Assembly (NCBI GenBank): GCA_003240755.1
Contig: QFNF01000001.1
Location: 135,902 to 199,901, forward strand
Direction: 5' to 3'
DNA from: Sphingomonas hengshuiensis
Lineage (GTDB): Bacteria > Pseudomonadota > Alphaproteobacteria > Sphingomonadales > Sphingomonadaceae
DNA: 64,000 bases
The translations under genes and the position numbers were made by a program. The notes beneath the pieces are model-generated. The model was not told the origin of the DNA, ran no database searches, and was given only the letters and a program-made list of their open reading frames with translations. Each line of letters starts with the position of its first letter. The stretch's first letter is position 1. Below, in pieces: positions 36,103 through 43,353 of this stretch.

Positions 36103-38198
36103 GCGGCAATGGCCTCCGGGGCTCCGATGACGGCGACGACTTCGACGGCCTTGTCCTCGGGAACCTCGAAGAAGCTCATCACCGGGGTGTCGGGCAGGGA
36201 AGTCTTGACGAGCTTGCGGATCGCGACGCGGATCGACGGCTGCACGACCAGCGCGAACGGCTTGGCCTCGGCCATCAGCGGCTGCGCGGCCTGGGTCAGC
36301 GCGTCGACGATGCGGCGGCCCAGATCGGGTTCGATCGCGTGGCGCCGGGTGGGGTCGCCCCGCACCGCCTGGCCCAGGATCGCCTCCAACTGCCCCTCCA
36401 GCGTCATGACGCGCAGCGGCTCGCGCACCCCGCACAGCTTCTGGATGATGAGCGCGCCCAGTTCCGGCCGGATCAGCTCGACGATCTCGTCGGCATCCTG
36501 CGTCCGCTGGGCGACGACGACGATCGCGGCGGCGATGCGGCGGAATTCCTTCAGCGTGATGTTCTCGGCCAGCAGCGCGCGCAGCACCTGCGTCAGCGTG
36601 GTGAGCGACAACGGGGCGGGGCACAGGGCGGCGACCAGATTGGCGGCGCGGTCCTTCAGGCCGTCGAGCAGCGACTGCACCTCGTCCGGACCCAGCAGCT
36701 CGGTCGCGTTGACGGTCAGCACATGGTTCAGGTGCGTGGCGATGACGGTCCCGGCGTCGACCACCAGATAGCCCGCGCCCGTCGCCGCATCGGCGTCGCC
36801 CGGATGGATCCATACCGCGTCGAGGCCGAAGGTCGGGTCCTTCGCCGCCTTGCCGTCGAGCAGGCCGACCGCCTGGCCGGTGTCGAGCGCCAGCATCTCG
36901 GTCGCCGACGCCATGTCCTCGCCGACGACCACGCCGCCGATCGAGATGCGATAGGTATAGGGCGCGAGGTTGATGTCGTCGCGCACCTTCACCTGCGGCA
37001 CGACGAAGCCCAGTTCCTTGGACAGTTGGCGGCGGACCCCGGTGATCCGGCTCATCAGCGGCGCGCCCTTGCGCTCGTCGACCAGCGGCACGAGGCCATA
37101 GCCGATGTCGAGCATGATGTGGCAGGTGTCGGCCACTTCCTCCCAGCCGATCTTCGACAGGTCGGCGGGTTCGGCCAGCGCCTCGACCGGCGGGGCGGGC
37201 GGGGGGGCGTTCTTCTGCCGGGCGAGCTTCCACGACGCGAAGCCGGCGATGCCGGCGGCCGGCGCCAGCACCAGGAACGGCATGCCCGGCAGCATCGCCA
37301 GCAGCCCCAGGATGCCGGCGACCGGCGCCCAGGTGCGGTGCGACGCGAACTGCGTCCCGATCTGTCCGGCCAGGTCCTGCGACGAGGTGGAGGTGACGCG
37401 GGTCACGATCGCGGCGGCGGCGATCGACAGCAGGAGCGAGGGGACCTGCGCGACCAGCGCGTCGCCGATCGCCAGCAGGACATAGGTCTGCGCCGCCTGT
37501 CCCACCGCCATCTGGTGGCTGACGACGCCCAGGATCAGGCCGCCGACGATGTTGATCGCGAGGATCAGCAACCCCGCGACCGCATCGCCCTTCACGAACT
37601 TGGACGAACCGTCCATCGCGCCGTAGAAATCGGCTTCGGCGCCGGTCTCGATGCGCTTGTTGCGGGCTTCGTCGGGGGTGATGAGGCCGGCGTTCAGGTC
37701 GGCGTCGATCGCCATCTGCTTGCCGGGCAGCGCGTCGAGGGTGAAGCGCGCCGACACTTCGGACACGCGCCCCGCGCCCTTCGTCACCACGATCATGTTG
37801 ATGATGATGAGGATCGAGAAGACGAACAGCCCGACGACATAGTCGCCGCCGATCAGGAAGGTGCCGAACGCCTCGATGACATGGCCCGCCGCCGCTTCGC
37901 CCTCATGCCCGTGCACCAGCACGACGCGGGTCGACGCGACGTTCAGGCCGAGGCGGAACAGCGTCGCGAACAGCAGCACCGTCGGGAAGGCGGAGAAGTC
38001 GAGCGGCTTCTGCGCGTTGAGCGCCACCATCAGCACCGCGATCGAGATCATGATGTTCATGACGAAGAAGATGTCGAGCATGAACGCCGGGATCGGCACG
38101 ACCATCAGCAGCACGAGCAGCAGGATCGCGGCCGGCAGCGCCGACCCGCGCATCGCGGGCAGCAGGCTCCTGGGATTGTTCAGGATCGCCTGCATCAT
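36099..38198 (-). CDS. flhA: Flagellar export gate protein FlhA
   Basis: A 699-residue export-gate component. The first half has about eight transmembrane helices (LPAAILLLVLLMVVPIPAFMLDIFFVMNIMISIAVL and following), including VVTKGAGRVSEVSARFTLDALPGKQMAIDADL, the conserved FHIPEP core region. The second half is the cytosolic nonamer ring that docks chaperone-substrate complexes. The start overlaps the lytic transglycosylase stop (ATGA). fliA follows the same way, so the three genes form one operon. Confidence 0.95.
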   Translation of the reverse strand: MMQAILNNPRSLLPAMRGSALPAAILLLVLLMVVPIPAFMLDIFFVMNIMISIAVLMVALNAQKPLDFSAFPTVLLFATLFRLGLNVASTRVVLVHGHEGEAAAGHVIEAFGTFLIGGDYVVGLFVFSILIIINMIVVTKGAGRVSEVSARFTLDALPGKQMAIDADLNAGLITPDEARNKRIETGAEADFYGAMDGSSKFVKGDAVAGLLILAINIVGGLILGVVSHQMAVGQAAQTYVLLAIGDALVAQVPSLLLSIAAAAIVTRVTSTSSQDLAGQIGTQFASHRTWAPVAGILGLLAMLPGMPFLVLAPAAGIAGFASWKLARQKNAPPPAPPVEALAEPADLSKIGWEEVADTCHIMLDIGYGLVPLVDERKGAPLMSRITGVRRQLSKELGFVVPQVKVRDDINLAPYTYRISIGGVVVGEDMASATEMLALDTGQAVGLLDGKAAKDPTFGLDAVWIHPGDADAATGAGYLVVDAGTVIATHLNHVLTVNATELLGPDEVQSLLDGLKDRAANLVAALCPAPLSLTTLTQVLRALLAENITLKEFRRIAAAIVVVAQRTQDADEIVELIRPELGALIIQKLCGVREPLRVMTLEGQLEAILGQAVRGDPTRRHAIEPDLGRRIVDALTQAAQPLMAEAKPFALVVQPSIRVAIRKLVKTSLPDTPVMSFFEVPEDKAVEVVAVIGAPEAIAA

Positions 38199-39109
38199 GC
38201 GTTCCCCAGATTGGCGAGGATCGAATAGGCGAGGCGCGCCGATTCAGGGGTCGGGCGGTAGAGCGAGGCCATCTGCATCTGCATCTGCGGCGCCGTCGCG
38301 TCGCCGCCGCGGCTGCGCACGACGTTCAGGTTGGCCAGCGTCGTCGCCAGCCACGCCTCGTCATTGCCCTGCGCCTCGTTGCCCATGATGACGTCGCCGT
38401 CGAAGCCGTTCATCAGCACCGCCGGCTGCATCCGGTTGACCGGAAAGCCGCCCGGCGCATCGCCCGTGTCGACGCCGCTGCCGCCGCCGGCCTTCGCGCC
38501 GCGGTCCAGCCTGGTGGCCATCCTGTCATAGATTTCGGCGAGCGAGCGCGGCTGGCCGCCGGCGCCATAGAAGATCGACCGGTTCGCGCGCGCTGCGGCC
38601 GGGAACATCGCCGCCGCCGGACGGTCGGGACTGGCCTGCATCGTGGTCAGGAACTGCCGCGCCCCGCCCAGTCCCAGGAAATGCGCCATATACAGGTCGG
38701 TGCCGGTGGCAGCGCGGCCCAGCGCGCCTTCCAGCGCGGCCTTGTTGTCGGCAGCATGTTCGGCGGCCATCAGCGACGATGCCTGCGGATCGTTGCGTAG
38801 CTGGAGGATCGCATGGCGGGTGGCGCTGTCGGCGACGTAATAGCGGCCGTTGCTCCCCTGGCGGATGCTGTCGGCGGCCCATGCCATGCCATGTTCGGCG
38901 CCATGCGCCTTCACCACGCCCAGCCAGCTCTGTTCGACGAACTGGTAGAGCCCGGTGGCGGACGACGTGCCGGCGCGGGCGTTGGTCTGCAGGCCGCTTT
39001 CGACCTGCGCCTGCCCCAGCAGGTAATTGAAATCGACGCCGGTCCTCGCGCTCGCCTTGGCGATCGCGCTGTGGACATAGGATCGGGCTTCTACCGGAAC
39101 GACGCTCAT
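38195..39109 (-). CDS. Flagellum-associated lytic transglycosylase
   Basis: A 304-residue protein with a SLT (soluble lytic transglycosylase) domain near the N-terminus: LGQAQVESGLQTNARAGTSSATGLYQFVEQSW, catalytic Glu at about residue 37. There is no signal peptide, which suggests export through the flagellar system rather than Sec. It would cut peptidoglycan for rod passage. The separate flgJ at 48042 has only the rod-binding half, so this enzyme probably provides the missing muramidase activity. A sigma-54 promoter lies 40-54 bp upstream. Confidence 0.85.
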   Translation of the reverse strand: MSVVPVEARSYVHSAIAKASARTGVDFNYLLGQAQVESGLQTNARAGTSSATGLYQFVEQSWLGVVKAHGAEHGMAWAADSIRQGSNGRYYVADSATRHAILQLRNDPQASSLMAAEHAADNKAALEGALGRAATGTDLYMAHFLGLGGARQFLTTMQASPDRPAAAMFPAAARANRSIFYGAGGQPRSLAEIYDRMATRLDRGAKAGGGSGVDTGDAPGGFPVNRMQPAVLMNGFDGDVIMGNEAQGNDEAWLATTLANLNVVRSRGGDATAPQMQMQMASLYRPTPESARLAYSILANLGNA

Positions 39110-39148
39110 CGGGCTGTGCTTTGCTTCCCCTGTTCGGAGATGCTCACA

Positions 39149-39163
39149 GCAAGCGGCGTGCCA
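39149..39163 (-). promoter_or_regulatory. Sigma-54 promoter of slt-flhA-fliA
   Basis: On the minus strand TGGCACGCCGCTTGC, an exact TGGCAC-N5-TTGC match. The predicted start near 39137 leaves a leader of about 28 nt before the ATG at 39109. Confidence 0.88.
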
Positions 39164-39180
39164 GTTTGGCGATCAGGCCC

Positions 39181-39522
39181 TTACCGATAGGCCGCGTGCG
39201 CCATGCGCTGCGGCGTGGCGGCAAGGGCTGGCCGGTATGCCGGCAATCCGCCGCCGCCCGCCAACTGGTCGATCCGCCGGCGGACGTTCGCCGCCATCAG
39301 GTTGACATAGATGCGCGCCGTCTCGTTCAGCCGCTGCGCCTCGCGCGCCAGCGCCTCCAGCTCGGCGTCGAGCGGCAGGTCGTCATTGGCGGCGACCGCC
39401 TCGATCCCCTGCAGCTTCATCGCCGTCGCGGTTTCCAGCGCGGTGATGTCGTTCGCCTGCAACGCCGCGATCTCGGCATGCAGGCTGTCGATCACCCGGA
39501 TCAGCGCATCACGCCGGTTCAT
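39181..39522 (-). CDS. flgN: FlgN-like export chaperone
   Basis: A 113-residue helical protein (RRDALIRVIDSLHAEIAALQANDITALETATAMKLQGIEAV) of FlgN size and composition. FlgN chaperones the hook-filament junction proteins FlgK and FlgL. Sequence identity in the family is low, so the call uses position: it follows flgM with a 14-bp overlap, the normal flgM-flgN pair. The stop is 18 bp from the promoter of the next operon. Confidence 0.75.
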   Translation of the reverse strand: MNRRDALIRVIDSLHAEIAALQANDITALETATAMKLQGIEAVAANDDLPLDAELEALAREAQRLNETARIYVNLMAANVRRRIDQLAGGGGLPAYRPALAATPQRMAHAAYR

Positions 39523-39814
39523 TGCTGTTCCAATCCAGTTTCAGGGCGATCAGCCGGTCGGCGATGGTGGCGGGGGACAGGGGAAAGCGTCCTTCGGAAA
39601 TCGCCTTGCGGATCACCGCGACCCGGTCGGTATCGACCGGGGCCGACGCCGCCAGCGTCTTGGCGGTGGTGCCGCCGGACAGGAGCGCCACGCCGCTCTT
39701 GGGCGGGGTTTCCTGCGGGGCCGGTGTCGTGCCCGTGCGTGCCTGCCCCTCGGTCCGCGCGACACCGCGCCCACCGATCGACGAAACTAGCCTTGATCCG
39801 ACTGAATCCACCAT
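39509..39814 (-). CDS. flgM: Anti-sigma-28 factor FlgM
   Basis: A 101-residue protein with a disordered N-terminal half and a conserved C-terminal end: RVAVIRKAISEGRFPLSPATIADRLIALKLDW, which matches the FlgM sigma-28-binding helices. FlgM holds FliA inactive until hook completion, then leaves through the flagellum. A sigma-28-type promoter at 39848-39874 provides negative feedback. It overlaps flgN by 14 bp. Confidence 0.9.
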   Translation of the reverse strand: MVDSVGSRLVSSIGGRGVARTEGQARTGTTPAPQETPPKSGVALLSGGTTAKTLAASAPVDTDRVAVIRKAISEGRFPLSPATIADRLIALKLDWNSNEPA

Positions 39815-39847
39815 GTCCCCGTCCTTCGCGAACTGCTGACATGGAGG

Positions 39848-39874
39848 GAAACGGTGGCCGGGCCGATTTCTTTA
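39848..39874 (-). promoter_or_regulatory. Sigma-28-type promoter of flgM-flgN
   Basis: On the minus strand TAAA, 15 bases, ACCGTTTC; the -10 resembles the flagellin one (GCCGTTTC) with one change. Predicted start near 39841, leader about 27 nt with GGACGGGG before the ATG at 39814. Confidence 0.68.
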
Positions 39875-39947
39875 GCAAAAAGTTACGGGGCATGAATTTT
39901 TGTTCGGGCCGGTGCCGGCCATCCGCGCGAGCGGATCGAAAACCGCC

Positions 39948-40478
39948 TCACCTCCCGAAGCCGGGCAGGGCGGCGCGTCCCGCTTCCAGCGCCACGGCCT
40001 GGATCGGCGGCTTGGCGGGATCGACCTTCACCATCAACCGGCCGCCGACCGGCGCATCGCCCATCGCGATCCCGTCGCGGGTGATCGAAAAGCCCGGCGC
40101 GCCGGCCTCGACCATGATCGGATCGCCGCGGCGGATGACCGGCTCCGCCTTGGCGGGTGCGGCCGCGACCGGGGTCGGCGCCGCCCGTTCGGGCACCGCG
40201 CGGTGCATGCGGCGGACGGGAACATAGACTTTCCATGCCGGTCCCATGCAACTGATGACGACCGCATCCTGCCGGTCGGACAGCCAGCCGAACTGCGGCA
40301 TCGCACAGCGCGCCAGCTTCAGCCGCGGATCGACCGGCATCTGCGCGCCGCCGTCCATGCCGATGCTGGCGCCGGTGAACTGCACCACCGCCTCGTCGAG
40401 CTGAGTGGTCGATTGATAGGTCTGCGCGGCGGCGGGCGCGGCGATCATCATGACGGCGAACAGGCTGTGGCGGATCAT
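39948..40478 (-). CDS. flgA: Flagellar P-ring formation chaperone FlgA
   Basis: A 176-residue periplasmic protein with a signal peptide (MIRHSLFAVMMIAAPAAAQT) and a SAF-type domain near the end (VIRRGDPIMVEAGAPGFSITRDGIAMGDAPVGGRLMVKV). FlgA helps FlgI assemble the P-ring. The start overlaps the MotB-like stop as ATGA. It is the last gene of the sigma-54-driven motA-like operon. The 133 bp upstream of flgM on the other side hold only the flgM promoter. Confidence 0.9.
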   Translation of the reverse strand: MIRHSLFAVMMIAAPAAAQTYQSTTQLDEAVVQFTGASIGMDGGAQMPVDPRLKLARCAMPQFGWLSDRQDAVVISCMGPAWKVYVPVRRMHRAVPERAAPTPVAAAPAKAEPVIRRGDPIMVEAGAPGFSITRDGIAMGDAPVGGRLMVKVDPAKPPIQAVALEAGRAALPGFGR

Positions 40479-41035
40479 TGGTCGGCTCCGGTCGGGGCGG
40501 CAACCGGCGCTTGCCGGTCGGCAACGGCTTGCCGGTCGCCGGCAAAGCCCAGGTCGATATGGACGCCGCGCCCGCCGATACCCGGCGGCGCGAAGGTGAT
40601 CTGGGTCGGCATCGCCGCGCCTTCGCGTACCAGCAGCGCGGCGACCGCCCGCGCGCGGTCGGTGGCGAGGATCGCGGCGCTGCCGGTGGCGGGATCGACG
40701 TCCCGGCCGGCGCCGGCGCTGTCGGTCCCGCCGGTCAGCGTCACGGCGATCCGGCGGTCGGTCGCCGCCTCCCGCACGAAATCGACGGTATTGGCGGTGC
40801 CGCCCGGCAACGCGGCGGAACCGGGCGCGAACCCGTCGATCATCGCCCGTTCCAGCGCCATCGGGATCGGTTCGGCATCGAAACCGGCGCGGATGCCGGC
40901 GGTCAGCGCGCTGCGATCGACCGCCTGCGCGGCCTGCAGGAAGACGAAGAACCCGACCAGCAGCAGCGAGATATCGGCGAGCGTGGTCAGCCACAGCGGC
41001 CGGCCGGGAGCGGTATCGAAACGGGTCATTCTCAT
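40475..41035 (-). CDS. MotB-like stator protein, short
   Basis: A 186-residue protein with one N-terminal transmembrane helix (PLWLTTLADISLLLVGFFVFLQ). The Asp in LADISLL (residue 21) occupies the position of the proton-binding Asp of MotB. The C-terminal part is a degenerate OmpA-like region (TLTGGTDSAGAGRDVD, DRARAVAALLVREGA). The peptidoglycan-binding loop is shorter than in MotB. The 3' end encodes a repetitive GDRQAVADRQAP segment and carries several TTGCCG/CGGCAA boxes. It overlaps the MotA-like gene and flgA by ATGA. Confidence 0.75.
   Translation of the reverse strand: MRMTRFDTAPGRPLWLTTLADISLLLVGFFVFLQAAQAVDRSALTAGIRAGFDAEPIPMALERAMIDGFAPGSAALPGGTANTVDFVREAATDRRIAVTLTGGTDSAGAGRDVDPATGSAAILATDRARAVAALLVREGAAMPTQITFAPPGIGGRGVHIDLGFAGDRQAVADRQAPVAAPTGADQ
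40497..40555. promoter_or_regulatory. Run of TTGCCGG/CCGGCAA half-sites in the 3' end of the MotB-like gene
   Basis: About six half-sites of the type CGGCAAC, CTTGCCGGTC, CGGCAACGG, CTTGCCGGTC and CCGGCAAAG within 59 bp, just upstream of flgA. It resembles the box cluster at 41723-41795. It could be an activator-binding region for a nearby promoter or simply low-complexity coding DNA (GDRQAVADRQAP). Confidence 0.4.
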
Positions 41036-41685
41036 TCTGCGGCCTCGCGGAGATGCGGGCGCTCGCGTCGGGCGAGCGCGACCAGGGGTGCCTCCAGTCG
41101 GGCACGTTCGAACGCCTCGGCGCGCGCTAGCCGGCGCAGCCGTCCGGCGATCGGCATGCCGACCAGCGCGGCGAGCAACGCGCCGTACAGCGTGGACAGC
41201 AACGCGACCGCCATCGCCTGGCCGATCGCGGCGGGATCGGTCATCGCCATGAACATCCGCACCAGCCCGACCAGCGTGCCGATCATGCCCAGCAGCGGGG
41301 CGAGTTCGGCGACCGCCCCCCACATGTCGGCGGCGGCAAGGTGGCGTTCGGCGCGTGCCTCGCACCGGTGGCGCAGCCGTTCGCCGACGATATCGGGTCC
41401 GGCGCCGTCGACGATGCCGGCGATCGCGTCGGCGATGTCGGGATCGGCGATCCGCGACCGGTCGAGCGTCATCACGCCATGCCGCCTCGCGATCCGGTCG
41501 AGCTTGGCGATCTGGTCCAGCCCGTCCTCGGCGGTGAAGGGCCTGCGCCCGAGCGTGGCGAGCGCGCGCACCGCGCGGCCGATATCGGCGGGCGGGGTAC
41601 GGATCAGCAATGCCAATGCGGTGCCGCCGACCACGAAGGTGACGGCGACCGGATCGGCATAGGGGGCGAGCGCGGACGGCATCAT
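41032..41685 (-). CDS. MotA/TolQ/ExbB-family channel protein, short
   Basis: A 217-residue protein with about three hydrophobic segments (VTFVVGGTALALLI; ELAPLLGMIGTLVGLVRMFMAM; AVALLSTLYGALLAALVGMPI). The last two fit TM3 and TM4 of MotA; the region of MotA TM1 seems absent. It pairs with the MotB-like gene by ATGA overlap. A complete second pair, motA-motB, is at 50863-52719, so the cluster encodes two possible stators. An exact sigma-54 promoter ends so close to the start codon that the mRNA is predicted to have at most a one-base leader. Confidence 0.75.
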   Translation of the reverse strand: MMPSALAPYADPVAVTFVVGGTALALLIRTPPADIGRAVRALATLGRRPFTAEDGLDQIAKLDRIARRHGVMTLDRSRIADPDIADAIAGIVDGAGPDIVGERLRHRCEARAERHLAAADMWGAVAELAPLLGMIGTLVGLVRMFMAMTDPAAIGQAMAVALLSTLYGALLAALVGMPIAGRLRRLARAEAFERARLEAPLVALARRERPHLREAAE

Positions 41686-41697
41686 GCCCGCTACCCT

Positions 41698-41712
41698 GCA
41701 AGGGCGATGCCA
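41698..41712 (-). promoter_or_regulatory. Sigma-54 promoter of the motA-like/motB-like/flgA operon
   Basis: On the minus strand TGGCATCGCCCTTGC, a TGGCAT-N5-TTGC match. With -12 at 41698 the predicted start is about 41686, one base before the ATG at 41685, so the message would be effectively leaderless. Confidence 0.85.
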
Positions 41713-41722
41713 GTTTCATGGG

Positions 41723-41795
41723 CGGCAAGCGGTTGCCGGTCGCGGTTGCCGCTTGCCGGTCGGCGGCGGCAACCGGCGTGGTTTGCCGCTTGCCG
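41723..41795. promoter_or_regulatory. Cluster of TTGCCG/CGGCAA boxes between divergent sigma-54 promoters
   Basis: Within 73 bp there are at least seven half-sites: CGGCAA at 41723 and 41767; TTGCCG at 41733, 41746, 41753, 41783 and 41790. They sit exactly between the minus-strand motA-like promoter (41698-41712) and the plus-strand flgB promoter (41813-41827), the expected place for an enhancer. Caulobacter FlbD sites (ftr) also use CGGCAA/TTGCCG-type halves; similarity is suggestive only. Confidence 0.65.
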
Positions 41796-41812
41796 CCGGG
41801 TTCCGATGAAAC

Positions 41813-41827
41813 TGGCACGCCCCTTGC
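41813..41827 (+). promoter_or_regulatory. Sigma-54 promoter of the flgB operon
   Basis: TGGCACGCCCCTTGC, exact TGGCAC-N5-TTGC. Predicted start near 41839, leader about 38 nt to the flgB ATG at 41877. Confidence 0.9.
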
Positions 41828-41876
41828 TGTGATCCCGTGCGATGCGCATCCGGCGCGTCGACTTGGGGTTCGTCCG

Positions 41877-42227
41877 ATGGCCGACAACGCTCTCTTCGGG
41901 ATACATGGTGCCGCGCTGCAGGTGCGTGCGCAGCGCATGGGAATGCTGGCGTCGAACATCGCCAACGCCTCCACGCCCGGATTCAAGGCGAAGGACGTCG
42001 ATTTCCGCGCGGCACTGGCAGGTGCGGAGCAGGGCGGCAATGTCGATCGCTCGATCGACGGCAACACGCTCTATCGCCGGCCGCTGCAACCCTCGCTCGA
42101 CGGCAACACCGTCGAACTGGTCACGGAACAGACCGCCTTCGCCGAGAATGCGGTCGCGTATCAGACGACGCTGGCGTTCCTGAACGGGCGCATCTCCACC
42201 ATCACCCGCGCGCTGAAGGGGGAATAA
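41877..42227 (+). CDS. flgB: Flagellar proximal rod protein FlgB
   Basis: A 116-residue rod subunit. LQVRAQRMGMLASNIANASTPGFKAKDVDF is the flg_bb_rod signature, and the C-terminal ENAVAYQTTLAFLNGRISTITRAL helix closes the D0 coil. It is the first gene of the plus-strand rod-hook operon and lies 50 bp after the -12 box of a sigma-54 promoter. ATG at 41877 gives MADNALFG; upstream in-frame sequence is promoter DNA. Confidence 0.95.
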   Translation: MADNALFGIHGAALQVRAQRMGMLASNIANASTPGFKAKDVDFRAALAGAEQGGNVDRSIDGNTLYRRPLQPSLDGNTVELVTEQTAFAENAVAYQTTLAFLNGRISTITRALKGE

Positions 42228-42231
42228 GCCC

Positions 42232-42639
42232 ATGCCCGCACCCATGAGCATCTTCGAGGTATCGGGCCGCGCCATGTCGGCGCAGCTCATCCGGATGAAC
42301 ACGACCGCGTCGAACCTCGCCAATGCCGGCGCGGTGTCGACGACCGAGGCCGGCGCCTATCGCACGATGAAGCCGGTGTTCCGCACCAGCTTCGACGCGG
42401 CCAGCGGCCTGGCGACCGTCGATGCGGCGCAGGTCGTGTCGGCCGGCGAGGCGCCGTCGAAGCGCCACGACCCGGGCAACCCGCTGGCCGATGCCGAGGG
42501 CAATGTGTGGGAAGCCGCCGTCGATGAACCGCGCGAGCTGGTCGACATGCTCGATGCCGCGCGCACCTATCAGAACAATGTCGAGGTGATGTCGACCGCG
42601 AAGTCGCTCATCACCGAAACCCTGCGACTGGGACGCTGA
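42232..42639 (+). CDS. flgC: Flagellar proximal rod protein FlgC
   Basis: A 135-residue rod subunit. MSIFEVSGRAMSAQLIRMNTTASNLANAGAVSTTE is the rod-protein start and EPRELVDMLDAARTYQNNVEVMSTAKSLI is the conserved C-terminal helix. It follows flgB by 4 bp and precedes flgD by 2 bp, so the three are one operon. FlgC joins FlgB and FlgF in the proximal rod. Confidence 0.95.
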   Translation: MPAPMSIFEVSGRAMSAQLIRMNTTASNLANAGAVSTTEAGAYRTMKPVFRTSFDAASGLATVDAAQVVSAGEAPSKRHDPGNPLADAEGNVWEAAVDEPRELVDMLDAARTYQNNVEVMSTAKSLITETLRLGR

Positions 42640-42641
42640 CC

Positions 42642-43313
42642 ATGGCTACGAGTTCGATCCAGAATATCCCGACGCTCGCGGCCGCCAATGATGCGGCGGC
42701 CAAGGCGAAGCTCGGCCAGCGCTCGCTGGGGCAGGACGACTTCCTGCGCCTGATGACGGCGCAGCTACAATATCAAGACCCGTTCAACCCGACCGACAAT
42801 GGCCAGATGGTCGCGCAGATGGCACAGATGTCGTCGCTGACCGGCATTACCGAGATGAGCTCGACGCTCAAGACGCTGGCGGACCGGATGGGCAGCGGGA
42901 CCAGCGATGCGGTGTCGTGGATCGGCAAGGCGGTGCTGACCGAAAGTGCCACGGCCACCGCCGACACCAAGGGCAATGTCACCGGCGCGGTCGAACTGGA
43001 CGCCGAAGCGGCGCAGGTGAACGTCGAGATCCGCGATGCGTCGGGCAATGTCGCCCGCGCGGTGTCGCTCGGCGCCCAGGGCGCGGGGCTGGTCGACTAT
43101 CAATGGGACGGCAGGACCGATGACGGCAGCGCCGCCGGTGCCGGTCCCTATACCATCAGCGTCGCCGCCGCCGACCGGAACGGGCAGGTGGTGAAGGCGC
43201 GCAACCTTGCCTGGACCGGGGTCGCCTCGGTCATGCCCAATGGCGGGAAACCGATGCTGACCTTGTCCAGCGGCGAACAGGTGCTGGCCGATTCGGTCCG
43301 CAAGATCGCCTGA
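42642..43313 (+). CDS. flgD: Hook-capping protein FlgD
   Basis: A 223-residue hook scaffold. The N-terminal block LGQDDFLRLMTAQLQYQDPFNPTDNGQMVAQMAQMSSLTGI is diagnostic for FlgD; the C-terminal half holds the FlgD tudor/Ig-like (FlgD_ig) region with YQWDGRTDDGSAAGAGPYTISV. It caps the growing hook and is removed after completion. It is between flgC and flgE in the standard order. Confidence 0.96.
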   Translation: MATSSIQNIPTLAAANDAAAKAKLGQRSLGQDDFLRLMTAQLQYQDPFNPTDNGQMVAQMAQMSSLTGITEMSSTLKTLADRMGSGTSDAVSWIGKAVLTESATATADTKGNVTGAVELDAEAAQVNVEIRDASGNVARAVSLGAQGAGLVDYQWDGRTDDGSAAGAGPYTISVAAADRNGQVVKARNLAWTGVASVMPNGGKPMLTLSSGEQVLADSVRKIA

Positions 43314-43353
43314 TCCCGACCCCTTCATCCGAATTTACGCAGGAGCCTGAACC

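Noticed and set aside
36042..38228. Plus-strand open frame opposite flhA
   Set aside because: Asp/Gln/Arg-rich shadow of flhA.
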